Source: Chitinophagaceae bacterium (GTDB lineage Bacteria; Bacteroidota; Bacteroidia; Chitinophagales; Chitinophagaceae). Taken from it: a stretch of 64,000 nucleotides of DNA. The notes below the pieces were generated by a model. It saw only the letters and a list, made by a program, of their open reading frames with translations. It was not told the origin of the DNA and ran no database searches. Position 1 is the stretch's first letter; each line of letters opens with the position of its first letter. The DNA is taken from positions 29,477 to 93,476 of the forward strand of contig JAIXOJ010000048.1 of NCBI GenBank assembly GCA_027486835.1, in the 5' to 3' direction. A program made the position numbers and the translations under genes. Below, piece after piece: positions 7,892 through 16,690 of this stretch.

Positions 7892-9682
7892 CTATTTCCC
7901 TTCGTAATACTGATGCAATGTGTACCAAGCCAATTTCTTAAATCCTTTATCAGACAATAATCCTTTCCTGTTCCATCCATCTTGAATGCCGTGTAACTGA
8001 CGGCGAGGGGAGCGAAAATCTGCTAAAATCCAAGGGGACATCCCTCTTAGAAAAGGTATTTTAGACAACATTTTCAATTGGTTGGTATATAATCGGGCTT
8101 GAAATTCTTCGTTCCACACTTCGGATGCATCGCCATGTCTGCCGTAGAGTGCCTCGCCACCAAATTCACTGATTACTAAGGGTTTGTTGTATGGGGTTTC
8201 CCATGTTCTGGTTAAGCAATCATCGGGGGTGCCGTTGTACCATCCTAAGTATTCATTACAACCCAATACATCTAAATACTCGCCCAATTGATCATCCAAC
8301 AAATAGGTATCCTTTTTTTTCCCGCGACCTATTTCAATAGCAGCGGATAACAATCTGGTATTGTCTAACGACCTGGTGTAGTTACACAAAGCACTTAAAA
8401 AGTTATTTCTTGCTTCGGACACTGGTGTTTCATTGGCCACTGACCAAATGATAATCGATGCCCTGTTCTTATTTTGTGTTACCTCGGCAAGCAATTGGCT
8501 TTTGGCTTTGTTCAGTACAGCGGTATCCCAATAATGGATGGTCCAATAAACGGGTATTTCTGCCCAAACCAATAACCCCATTTCATCTGCCAATTTCAGC
8601 ATGGCTTCGTTGTGGGGGTAATGCGCCAACCTTACATAATTACAACCTAGTTCCTTTGCCCAACCCAAGAGTATCCGTGCATCATCATACCCATTTGCCC
8701 TACCCACTCGCTGCGGTATTTCTTCATGAATACAAATGCCTTTCAGAAAAACAGATTTGCCATTGAGCAGAATATCCGTTCCTTTCGTTTCTATGGTTCG
8801 AAAACCAATTTTATCCTTTAGCGTGTCATTTCCATTAACCACCAAAACATCGTACAATTTGGGTAATGATGGTGACCAAAGCGTTGGCTTAGCTTCCACT
8901 GAAAAAGTTGCTTGGTTATTGGAACTAATGAGTACCGATTTGTCAATCTTTAGTTCAGGAATAAGCACCTTCACTGTTTTGTTCGTTTCAAACTTGTTTA
9001 AAGTAATAGCTCCATTAATGGTGGTGAAGCTGCCTTTTTTAAGCTGAATGGAATAATCTTCCACAAAATTTTGTTCTGTTTCTGCCAAGTAAACATCACG
9101 GGTGATGCCGCCATAATTAAACCAGTCGGTGTTGACAGTAGGCACACCGTCTGCCCTACGCTTGTTGTCCACTTTTACTACAACGAAATTGTCTTTTTCA
9201 TTTATCAACCCCGTTACTTCAAACGAAAATGGGGTAAACCCACCCTCGTGTTCACCTAGTTTTTTGCCATTCAAATACACAATGCTGTAGTAATTGATGG
9301 CTCCAAAATAAAGGAACAACCGCTTGCTAGGCTTTACCTGATAGTCAAACGATTTTTTGTACCACACCGTGCCTTCATACAGTTGCAATTTCTCCCGTTG
9401 AGAATTCCAATCGCCAGGTACATTCAAATAGTCTGTAGGTACGAAATCATACTCTACAAACTCTTTTTTCGACTTCGGCTTGGCGTTCATAAAGAAGCCA
9501 TTCGGGTTTTCTTTTAGCCGATAATCATAGAATCCATTTTCGTAGGGGTCAATTAAAATCTCCCATTTCCCGTTTAGACTCGTTTTTGTTCTCCCTTCAA
9601 TATTGTTAACCAAAGTGAGCTGCTGGCAAATACCCGCAAAAGGCAATAACCAAAAGATTGCCCATAAAAGATTCTTATTCAT
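7892..9682 (-). CDS. GH2 family glycosidase (beta-glucuronidase/galactosidase-like)
   Basis: Exported beta-glycosidase of 596 residues from the chosen start. The frame extends upstream to a TTG at 9787, but the ATG at 9682 begins a clean signal peptide (MNKNLLWAIFWLLPFAGICQQ), so it is preferred. Domains: N-terminal jelly-roll sugar-binding domain (about 25-190, with LNGKW, VPGDWNSQ and NYYSIVYLNGKKLGEHEGG), Ig-like domain (about 195-290, ending KIGFRTIE), then the TIM barrel. The acid/base glutamate is in WSVANET (E418) and the nucleophile in ISEFGGEA (E506). The SPWILADF segment resembles beta-glucuronidases, but the substrate cannot be fixed. It is 144 bp downstream of the beta-helix gene in the same direction. 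Confidence 0.9.
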   Translation of the reverse strand: MNKNLLWAIFWLLPFAGICQQLTLVNNIEGRTKTSLNGKWEILIDPYENGFYDYRLKENPNGFFMNAKPKSKKEFVEYDFVPTDYLNVPGDWNSQREKLQLYEGTVWYKKSFDYQVKPSKRLFLYFGAINYYSIVYLNGKKLGEHEGGFTPFSFEVTGLINEKDNFVVVKVDNKRRADGVPTVNTDWFNYGGITRDVYLAETEQNFVEDYSIQLKKGSFTTINGAITLNKFETNKTVKVLIPELKIDKSVLISSNNQATFSVEAKPTLWSPSLPKLYDVLVVNGNDTLKDKIGFRTIETKGTDILLNGKSVFLKGICIHEEIPQRVGRANGYDDARILLGWAKELGCNYVRLAHYPHNEAMLKLADEMGLLVWAEIPVYWTIHYWDTAVLNKAKSQLLAEVTQNKNRASIIIWSVANETPVSEARNNFLSALCNYTRSLDNTRLLSAAIEIGRGKKKDTYLLDDQLGEYLDVLGCNEYLGWYNGTPDDCLTRTWETPYNKPLVISEFGGEALYGRHGDASEVWNEEFQARLYTNQLKMLSKIPFLRGMSPWILADFRSPRRQLHGIQDGWNRKGLLSDKGFKKLAWYTLHQYYEGK

Positions 9683-9826
9683 CGTTACCATTTGTTTATT
9701 TAGAAACAATGGCAGGAAACTAATCCTGCCATGTTTAGTTGAGTGGCAAATTTCCATTGCCACGCTTATTTTATCTCCAAAATGCAATTATCCCAGTTTC
9801 TATTTTGCGGAAGTAGCTGGCTAATT

Positions 9827-12667
9827 CTATTTTACACAACCAATGGTAATTAGCTTTCCTTCATTTTTATAGGCCACTAAGTAATAGCCCTTTCTAAGCT
9901 TGGAAACATCCACTCTTGTTTGTGTTGAGCGTGATGCCACAGAAACTCTTGACATCACTACACCATTTGAATGTATTATTTCTACACTAGCTCCTTCCCC
10001 ACTTAAAGGATGCGTAACAATTACGTAATCCTTTATTGGATTTGGATTAATGGCTAATACTTCCTGTTTGGGATTTGATTGGATTTGTACCACTTTGCTG
10101 TAAGTGAATGTACCATCCTTATCAACCATTTTTAATCGATAGTAAGCCGTATGGTTAACCCCTTCATCTGTATAGGAATACCTATTTTCTCCTGAATTAT
10201 TTCTTGCAGCAACTGAACCTACTGGGTGGTAGTTCCGTCCGTCCGCACTTCTCTCCACCACAAATTGTTGTGCATTGATTTCAGCAGCGGTTACCCATTG
10301 TAATTCGATATGATTACTTGCCCTATGTCCACTAAATGAAATCAAATTAACTGGAAGCACTACCGCTTCAGGCGCAAAAGACAATCCCCTGAAAACATAA
10401 TTGGCACCAGCTTGCGCTAGTATGGCGCTTACAGGTTTTATCGGGCTGGTTCGGCCAGCCGTATCCATAGTATAAGTAAGTCGATTGTTACCTGTGGTAT
10501 TTTGTACCCCAATACTGTAAATCATCGGGTGACCAGATTTCCCCATTCTTGCTATCAGAGAATAAGCACCTCCCGTTGGGTAATAAGCATTTCCCGTGCC
10601 CACACTTGCACCCACCCATGTGTTGGTTGTTTTATTAAAATAGTATTTAGTAATACCATAACTAGCATCAGCAATGTACAACAGGTCATAACCAGTACCA
10701 TTCCAACTAACCGTAGAATCCGCATCTAGAAAAGCGAAGGATTGAAAATTATTAGCCGTTTGGGTAATAACCGGTGATAATGTGGTGGTGGTAATGGGCA
10801 AGGCATCAGCACTTACACTTAGGTTATTAAAAGCATATTGCAAGTACAATTGCTTTTTAATGATGTTAATATAACGGGCGGGTGTAGGCAACAATGGCTT
10901 AGGGATACTCGTGTTGCCAAAAGGAACATAAGAGATGTTGTTAGCATTTACCCAGAACGCACTACCATCTACACTGGCTACCACCTTAGCCGTACCGTTT
11001 GCCGAAGTAGGGAATTTGGTAGAATAATCCACCGCACCAGCCCCATTAATCCTTGCAATAATTTTATTGGTAGCCGCTAACTGACAAACCGTTGCCGCTG
11101 TGCCAGTTGGTTTATCATACCCTATCAAGGAAAGGTATCTTCCATCATCTGAAAGGTTCAGTTGCCCTTCGCTTGCCGTTGTAGGACTGATGGTTAAGCC
11201 AGCAAGCATCAAATTGTTAACGGGGGTTGATTGGTTGGCAACGGTGCTAGCAAATTGCAAGAGGCTTACTTCAGATGAAGGGGCATTGGTAACCAACGTA
11301 GTAACCCCATCTCCTACTCTAGAAACGACAATGTTTTTACTGGTGTTGGTGTAAGGCAACGAACCCACATACTCATATGCCCCTATGTCTGGAATATCAT
11401 TATAAGGTCGGGCTGCTCCTGAAAAATCGGTATTAGCGTAGAGTCCTACAATGTCAGTTCCTGCATCTATGGCTGGGCTACCCACTAGTAAAGAAAAATC
11501 TCTTTGCAACGTATCCTTAAACAACGGGTTTTGAACAATATCGCTTGGGCTACTATATCCTTTTGTGGTGCCGTTGTACAATACATTATACCCTGTACTA
11601 ACTTTTGATGATTTTACAAAGCTGTTAAATGGCTTACCAGTACGGGCATACAATATGTTGTTGAAAATTGTGGAATTGGTTGCCGTATTCACTGAAATCT
11701 CGCCGTTATTCAGTACATCCCCATTAAAGAAACTGGTGTTGTTGACAACATCTACGTAGTTACTTCTAAATATATGGATTCCTGAACCGCCATTGTAATA
11801 GCAAACATTATTTTCAATCAATGTTCTTGCTGTGTAAGCGGGTAAATTATTGGTGGAAAGCGAGCCATCGTTTCTGTCTATAATGATTCCATGCCCATCT
11901 TCTATTTTACAATTATAATTCCAAGGCACAAACAGCTTATTCCCATACACCTTGTTGCCTGAAATAATATTATGGTTGGTTGTAGTGCCATCGGAATTCC
12001 AAGAATTTAATAATGAAATACCGCTTGAACCATATAAGCAATACCAACAGTTATTGTACACTTCATTGTTCTTGATTACAATATAATCCGCCTCAAGGGC
12101 ATTGATACCAGCACCACAATCGTGAATTTTGTTTCGTTCAATAAAAATATGGTGGGGTTTAAAAGTGGCAATGGTTCTACCATCTACCGAAATGCCATTG
12201 CCATTAAATTTAGGCAACACCGTTCCGCTCGTATCGGTACATCCACCTGGCTGCGCTAGTGCATCTGCAAGGGTAACATTGGCATTGTTCCCTATTATTT
12301 CAAACCCACTAATCTTTATATAGCTTGCCTTAACGGTAAAACCACTCCATCCAGAAAACTTAATTACTGGGGATGCTCCAGGATAGTTGGTGTAAACAAT
12401 GTATTTTAAGTAGGTGCCGCTTCTGGTAATGTTTACCGTTAAACACCCGGGGCAGATATTGGTGTAGGTGCCATTCATTACAAAAACAGTATCCCCTGCT
12501 GCGGTTAAGTCAGATGCTGCTTGAATTGTTTTTTTGGGGAGGATGGTGTCTGTACCTGCATTTTTATCATTGCCTTTTATAGAACTAACATAATAATTGG
12601 TCGCGTTTAAACTCGTTATGCAAAATAGCAATGCGAAAATCAAAATAACCCCTTTCGTTGAATGCAT
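9827..12667 (-). CDS. Secreted beta-helix protein with propeller-like domain and T9SS tail
   Basis: A 946-residue surface or secreted protein. Order: signal peptide (about 1-22); right-handed parallel beta-helix (about 24-430) starting NYYVSSIKGNDKNAGTD, as in polysaccharide lyase-like proteins, and ending with the choice-of-anchor Q pattern SPAIDAGTD...IPDIGAYEY; a domain of about 320 residues (about 440-765) closely matching the next gene upstream; an FN3-like domain (about 768-870, VNLISFSGH...LQWVTAAEINAQQFVVERS); and a type A T9SS sorting domain (INPNPIKDYV to the end). A pectin- or alginate-like substrate is possible, but no lyase catalytic set can be assigned. It is 95 bp downstream of the gene for the stand-alone propeller-like protein. 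Confidence 0.85.
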   Translation of the reverse strand: MHSTKGVILIFALLFCITSLNATNYYVSSIKGNDKNAGTDTILPKKTIQAASDLTAAGDTVFVMNGTYTNICPGCLTVNITRSGTYLKYIVYTNYPGASPVIKFSGWSGFTVKASYIKISGFEIIGNNANVTLADALAQPGGCTDTSGTVLPKFNGNGISVDGRTIATFKPHHIFIERNKIHDCGAGINALEADYIVIKNNEVYNNCWYCLYGSSGISLLNSWNSDGTTTNHNIISGNKVYGNKLFVPWNYNCKIEDGHGIIIDRNDGSLSTNNLPAYTARTLIENNVCYYNGGSGIHIFRSNYVDVVNNTSFFNGDVLNNGEISVNTATNSTIFNNILYARTGKPFNSFVKSSKVSTGYNVLYNGTTKGYSSPSDIVQNPLFKDTLQRDFSLLVGSPAIDAGTDIVGLYANTDFSGAARPYNDIPDIGAYEYVGSLPYTNTSKNIVVSRVGDGVTTLVTNAPSSEVSLLQFASTVANQSTPVNNLMLAGLTISPTTASEGQLNLSDDGRYLSLIGYDKPTGTAATVCQLAATNKIIARINGAGAVDYSTKFPTSANGTAKVVASVDGSAFWVNANNISYVPFGNTSIPKPLLPTPARYINIIKKQLYLQYAFNNLSVSADALPITTTTLSPVITQTANNFQSFAFLDADSTVSWNGTGYDLLYIADASYGITKYYFNKTTNTWVGASVGTGNAYYPTGGAYSLIARMGKSGHPMIYSIGVQNTTGNNRLTYTMDTAGRTSPIKPVSAILAQAGANYVFRGLSFAPEAVVLPVNLISFSGHRASNHIELQWVTAAEINAQQFVVERSADGRNYHPVGSVAARNNSGENRYSYTDEGVNHTAYYRLKMVDKDGTFTYSKVVQIQSNPKQEVLAINPNPIKDYVIVTHPLSGEGASVEIIHSNGVVMSRVSVASRSTQTRVDVSKLRKGYYLVAYKNEGKLITIGCVK

Positions 12668-12762
12668 AGTTCTATTATTATTTGTCTCCCAATTATTTAG
12701 CGTCTAAGACTTAAACCCTCTCTTCAAATATTTATCCCCCCTTGAATGTTCCCTATTTGTAT

Positions 12763-13890
12763 TTACTCTACAGCAGTAAGAGCAGGTGCAAAAGCAAGGC
12801 CACGGAAAATGAAGTTTTCACCCGCTTTAGCCAATACCGTACTTTCTGGTTTTATGGCCCCAGTCCTGCCGCCTTTGTCCGTTGTGGCAATCAATTTCGT
12901 ATCTCCTTTTAAGCTAACACTACTTACTGAATAAATCACCGGATTTCCTGCTGCATTGATGGTAGCAATAATGCCACTTGTGCCACCATTGGGGTAGTAG
13001 GCATTTCCTTGACCAACACTTGCAGCCATCCATGTATTGGAAGCCGCATCAAAATAATATTTTGAAATTCCGTAAGAAATGTCACAGATGTATAGCAAAT
13101 CATAGCCAGTGTTATTCCAACTAACGGCCGGGTCTGCATCTAAAAAAGCAAAGGATTGATTGTTGTTAGCTGTTTGTGCGATAACAGGTTTTACGGTAGT
13201 AGTGGAGGTAGGCAATGGCTCGGCGGTAGCACTTAAATTGGCAAAACCAGCTTGCGTATATAATTGCCCTTTAAATAAACCGGCAAAACGGGTATTGTTA
13301 AATCGCGTAACTACTTCTTTGGCGGCACTAGCCCCAAGCGGTAGGTAACTAACATTATTGACTGCTGCCCAAAAGGCAGCCCCATCTTTACTAACGGCAA
13401 TTCTTACCGCTCCATTTGTGGTAGTGGTAAATTTTGTTGAATTATCCACCGTGCCATTAGCGTCCACACGGGCAATTACCTTTTTGGTTTCCGCCAAAAT
13501 ACATTCCGCAGTGGCAGTACCTACTGGTTTATCATAACCCAAAACAGCAATAAAGCGACCATCTTGCGACAAACTTATTTGTCCTTCATAAGGCACTGTG
13601 GGGCTTAGGGTAATGGCAGGTAGTTCAATTTTTTTAAGCGGTGCCGCTTGATTGGGTGTTTTATAACTAAACTCTAATAAACTAACATTGGCCGAAGGTG
13701 CATTTGCCACTAATGGCGTAGTACCATCACCCACTCGGGACACAACAATGTTTCTTGAATTAACTACTTGGGTTTGTGCTTGTAGGGTAATCGCTCCAAA
13801 AAAGGCTAGCGCAATTAATAATTTTTTCTTAGACAATTTTACGGAGGCGTTGTAATTTTTTTTCAATGTGGGCAATTTTAAAGCAATCAT
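12763..13890 (-). CDS. Secreted propeller-like protein, same domain as in the beta-helix protein
   Basis: A 375-residue protein with a signal peptide (KKKLLIALAFFGAITLQAQ, preceded by a basic extension) and then one domain whose sequence matches residues about 440-765 of the downstream beta-helix protein: NIVVSRVGDG, SLSQDGRFIAVLGYDKP, QSFAFLDAD, TGYDLLYI, YGISKYYFD, GNAYYPNGG and ENFIFRGLAFAPA. The periodic beta-rich pattern suggests a beta-propeller. It has no T9SS tail, so it may stay in the periplasm or leave by another route. No catalytic residues are recognised; glycan binding is an inference from context. It heads the group propeller, beta-helix, GH2. Confidence 0.75.
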   Translation of the reverse strand: MIALKLPTLKKNYNASVKLSKKKLLIALAFFGAITLQAQTQVVNSRNIVVSRVGDGTTPLVANAPSANVSLLEFSYKTPNQAAPLKKIELPAITLSPTVPYEGQISLSQDGRFIAVLGYDKPVGTATAECILAETKKVIARVDANGTVDNSTKFTTTTNGAVRIAVSKDGAAFWAAVNNVSYLPLGASAAKEVVTRFNNTRFAGLFKGQLYTQAGFANLSATAEPLPTSTTTVKPVIAQTANNNQSFAFLDADPAVSWNNTGYDLLYICDISYGISKYYFDAASNTWMAASVGQGNAYYPNGGTSGIIATINAAGNPVIYSVSSVSLKGDTKLIATTDKGGRTGAIKPESTVLAKAGENFIFRGLAFAPALTAVE

Positions 13891-14237
13891 TTAGTGTATC
13901 TTATTCAATATTAATGAGCAATAATTCAATATTGAGAGGCAAACTTAAAGGAATAATGAATACAGATTCCATTCTGATGCGGATGGGATGAAAAAAATAA
14001 AATCAATGTCAGAGAAAAAAAATTACTGGGTTTAAGAATTTCAATTGTTGGGAATTTTATTGAAATAAAAAGAGCAAGCAGTATTGAGTATCGAGGTAAT
14101 CCTTGATGGATGTGTTGCATTAGTAATGCATACCTCACTATTGTTGTGTTTCTTGCATCAATACAATTTGCAGGGGATTTTCAACAAACAAAAAGACGAA
14201 CACAAACTTTGATTATCCGATCAATACTCCATTTTTT

Positions 14238-14600
14238 GCTTCCGCAAAGTTTGCGGGCTATATTTTGTTTAACTTTTTTCATCAGCAAACTTTGCGGGTT
14301 AAACAAGAATTATTTTTTGGCGCCAGCAAAGTTTGCGGGCTGCTTTTTAATCGAAAAATGGCTTCCGCAAGGCTTGCTAGCCCAATTTTGTTTAACTTTT
14401 TTCATCAGCAAACTTTGCGGATTAAACAAGAAATATTTTTTGGCGCCAGCAAAGTTTGCGGACTACTTTTTTTCCTAAAAATGGCTTCCGCAAGGCTTGC
14501 TAGCCCAATTCTTTTACATTTTATTCATCAGCAAACTTTGCGGATTAAACAAGAAATATTTTTTGACGCCAGCAAAGTTTGCCAGCAGCGCAATCGTTGT
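14238..14600. repeat. 123-bp tandem repeat with internal inverted repeats
   Basis: Three units begin at 14238, 14361 and 14484 (the third slightly short). Each carries GCTTCCGCAA, then CAGCAAACTTTGCGG and, 30 or so bases on, CCAGCAAAGTTTGCGG; the last two are reverse complements over their 11-base core, so each unit can form a hairpin. Open frames here (14110-14478, 14265-14612 and a - strand one) are built of the repeat and are not accepted as genes. The remaining gap, 13891-14237, shows nothing else. Confidence 0.8.
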
Positions 14601-14717
14601 AAAGTGGCATAGGCAATGTTTGCATACATTTCTTTAGAGAAAAATAGCGTGAAAAACCAGTAATTTTTTAATTTTTCCTTAAATAATCGCAGCGACTGTT
14701 CATTTTTTTCAAATTTT

Positions 14718-14748
14718 TTTGCCATTTTCCAAGATCCCTTTATTTTCG
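14718..14748 (+). promoter_or_regulatory. Putative Bacteroidota-type promoter for the DUF6261 gene
   Basis: TTTG at 14718-14721 and TATTTTCG at 14741-14748 (one mismatch to TAnnTTTG) are 19 bases apart, matching the known -33/-7 arrangement of Bacteroidota. The ATG follows 14 bases later. Confidence 0.45.
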
Positions 14749-14762
14749 AAAAAAAAATTAAA

Positions 14763-15506
14763 ATGATTAACGAAATTCCTTATTACGAGTTCAACAATGG
14801 AGAATATCTTGGTCTATTTACAAACATTGTAAACGTGAGCAATAAATCCAATCCATTCTTAACAAAGGTTAAAACACAGGTGGACGAGCTAGATGTGGCC
14901 AACCTAGCAGCAAGTGAGATTTATTTGCCGCAAAAGAAAAGTCAAGAAACAGCAAACGTAGTTACCGAAGATGAGGTTCGGGATGATTTTATCACTGGAT
15001 TTATTAAAGTGGTAGATGGGAATACGTTTCATCCTGACAAGGCTTTGGCTGCAAATGCAGTAACCGTACAATTGTGTATTGAAAAATATGGTCGCAATAT
15101 TATTAGGCAGAGTTTTGTAAAGCAAACCAACACCGTTAATAATCTGGTGGATGATTTAGAAAATAATCCGGTGGTAAAAGCTGCGGTGGCAGCATTGGGA
15201 TTGGGACATTGGGTAACGGCAATTAAAAATGCCAATAAAACTTTTAATGATACTTATCTAGATAGAACAAAGGAAATTGGCGAACGTATTGATGGCCCAT
15301 TATTACCTTATAGATTGGTAATTCAAGAAAAATGGGAGGAATTAGAAAAACATATTAATGCCAACCAATTATTAACCCCATTACCTTCTGGTGAAACGCT
15401 TATCAATAGCATCAATACTTTGATTGATCAGTATATCACTGCTGCTAAAAAGAGAAAAGCAAATGGGAAAAAGAATATACCTCCCGTAGAACCAACACCT
15501 ATTTAG
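14763..15506 (+). CDS. DUF6261 family protein
   Basis: A 247-residue soluble protein that resembles the DUF6261 group widespread in Bacteroidota; the function is unknown. It opens with MINEIPYYEFNNGEYLGLF, is predicted largely helical, and ends in a Lys-rich and Pro-rich tail (KKRKANGKKNIPPVEP). No signal peptide, membrane segment or catalytic motif is seen, so it is probably cytoplasmic. It sits alone on the + strand between two - strand groups of the glycan-use locus, directly after the 123-bp repeat array, with its own putative promoter. DUF6261 genes are often found beside repeats, but I cannot test that link here. Confidence 0.7.
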   Translation: MINEIPYYEFNNGEYLGLFTNIVNVSNKSNPFLTKVKTQVDELDVANLAASEIYLPQKKSQETANVVTEDEVRDDFITGFIKVVDGNTFHPDKALAANAVTVQLCIEKYGRNIIRQSFVKQTNTVNNLVDDLENNPVVKAAVAALGLGHWVTAIKNANKTFNDTYLDRTKEIGERIDGPLLPYRLVIQEKWEELEKHINANQLLTPLPSGETLINSINTLIDQYITAAKKRKANGKKNIPPVEPTPI

Positions 15507-15547
15507 TAAGTGGTAAGTTGTAAGTTCTAGGTTTTAAGTAGTTTACA

Positions 15548-15580
15548 AAACCTATAAGGTTTTTAAACCCTTATAGGTTT
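15548..15580. terminator. Hairpin after the DUF6261 gene
   Basis: AAACCTATAAGG pairs with CCTTATAGGTTT around a TTTTTAAA-containing loop, 42 bp past the stop. It is the first of three hairpins between convergent genes. Confidence 0.55.
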
Positions 15581-15602
15581 GTTGGACTTTGAGTTATAGC
15601 AT

Positions 15603-15650
15603 AAAAAGGCTGGTAGTTCGGTAACTAGGTTACCAACTACCAGCCTTTTT
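15603..15650. terminator. Strong bidirectional terminator between convergent genes
   Basis: AAAAAGGCTGGTAGTT and GGTAAC pair with GTTACC and AACTACCAGCCTTTTT around a TAG loop, with one bulged base; A and T runs on both sides fit termination in both directions. Confidence 0.85.
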
Positions 15651-15702
15651 TATGGTGTGTATTATTCCATAAACCTAGTTTGACTGCCTTCTATTTGGTA
15701 AA

Positions 15703-15734
15703 AGAGGTGACAGGTTTTAAAACCTATCACCTCT
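15703..15734. terminator. Hairpin downstream of the DUF5017 gene
   Basis: AGAGGTGACAGGTTTT pairs with AAAACCTATCACCTCT with one mismatch, 37 bp past the stop of the DUF5017 gene that ends the susC-susD operon. Confidence 0.6.
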
Positions 15735-15770
15735 AATTAAGCAAAACCAATAAGGTTTAAATTCTATTAT

Positions 15771-16679
15771 CTACGGAACAATAGTTATTTCAATTTCTTT
15801 CACTATTGTTTCATCCTTGAAAGCCGTTTTGTTGCTAGCTACAAATGTGGCCTTGTACTTTCCAGGTAGTGTATAACCACTAAACGTTGGGTTAGGGAAT
15901 TTATAGGAGTTTATTCCTGATGAAATACTCTTTAGAATCAAGCCAACATCGGGTATAGACCTGCTTAGTTTCAATGGTCGTGAAATAGCCCAATCTTCAT
16001 TTTCCAATGAATTTAAAGTCGTACCACCCCTTATTTGAAGTTGTGTAGCATTAAAAGCCCATCTGTTTGTAGCGTTTTTTATGTTTATCCCTACAAAAGT
16101 GGCATCCGCTTGTGTGGCTATCGATTGTTTGGTGCTGTCACTCAAGTTATTGGTCAATGTCAATCGGTTAATGGTCCACCTAGGCTGCAACACCGTGGAG
16201 CTTTGCTTGCCCACATATTTGAAAGCCAAAAACAGGGGTTTTTGCAGCGCTGCGAAATCGGATAAATCTATAGCACCAGACGGGGTAGTATCTTTTAGCC
16301 CCTTAGAAAATTTAACCCGATTGGAAATGTCCGTCCATGTTGCATTTAATACACTTAAAGAATCATAAGCACCGTTATAGTCGGTAGATGCCATAAGAAA
16401 TAGACTGGTATCTATTGAATTAAATTCCTTTAGCGAAACGAAATTCAAAATAGGTGTACCCAATGCAGAATCCCTAAACCTGTTTTCATACACTAACCCG
16501 GGAGTACCAGGATAAAAAGTGATGTTATTTGCATTACCAGAAAAAAGGAAACTGATGGTATCACCTACTTTATAAGTAGTAGCGGTAGTGGACACATCAA
16601 AACTTAAATTACTAACGTAGGTTTTTTGGCAGGATGCCAAGACAAATACAATAAAGCCAACTAAAAAATATTTTTTCAT
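15771..16679 (-). CDS. DUF5017 lipoprotein (SusE/SusF-position surface protein)
   Basis: A 302-residue lipoprotein with lipobox LASC at residues 14-17. The start of the mature part (FDVSTTATTYKVGDTISFLFSGNANNITFYPG) and the YENRFRDS segment that follows are typical of DUF5017 proteins, which occupy the third position after susC and susD and are thought to bind glycan at the cell surface. The start is 11 bp after the susD stop, so it belongs to the same operon. No enzyme motif is visible. Family is fairly sure; glycan specificity is unknown. Confidence 0.8.
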   Translation of the reverse strand: MKKYFLVGFIVFVLASCQKTYVSNLSFDVSTTATTYKVGDTISFLFSGNANNITFYPGTPGLVYENRFRDSALGTPILNFVSLKEFNSIDTSLFLMASTDYNGAYDSLSVLNATWTDISNRVKFSKGLKDTTPSGAIDLSDFAALQKPLFLAFKYVGKQSSTVLQPRWTINRLTLTNNLSDSTKQSIATQADATFVGINIKNATNRWAFNATQLQIRGGTTLNSLENEDWAISRPLKLSRSIPDVGLILKSISSGINSYKFPNPTFSGYTLPGKYKATFVASNKTAFKDETIVKEIEITIVP

Positions 16680-16690
16680 AACTTATTATT

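Noticed and set aside
14110..14612. Two + strand frames of 115-122 codons in the 123-bp repeat
   Set aside because: Composed of the repeat, overlapping each other, with no signal or family.
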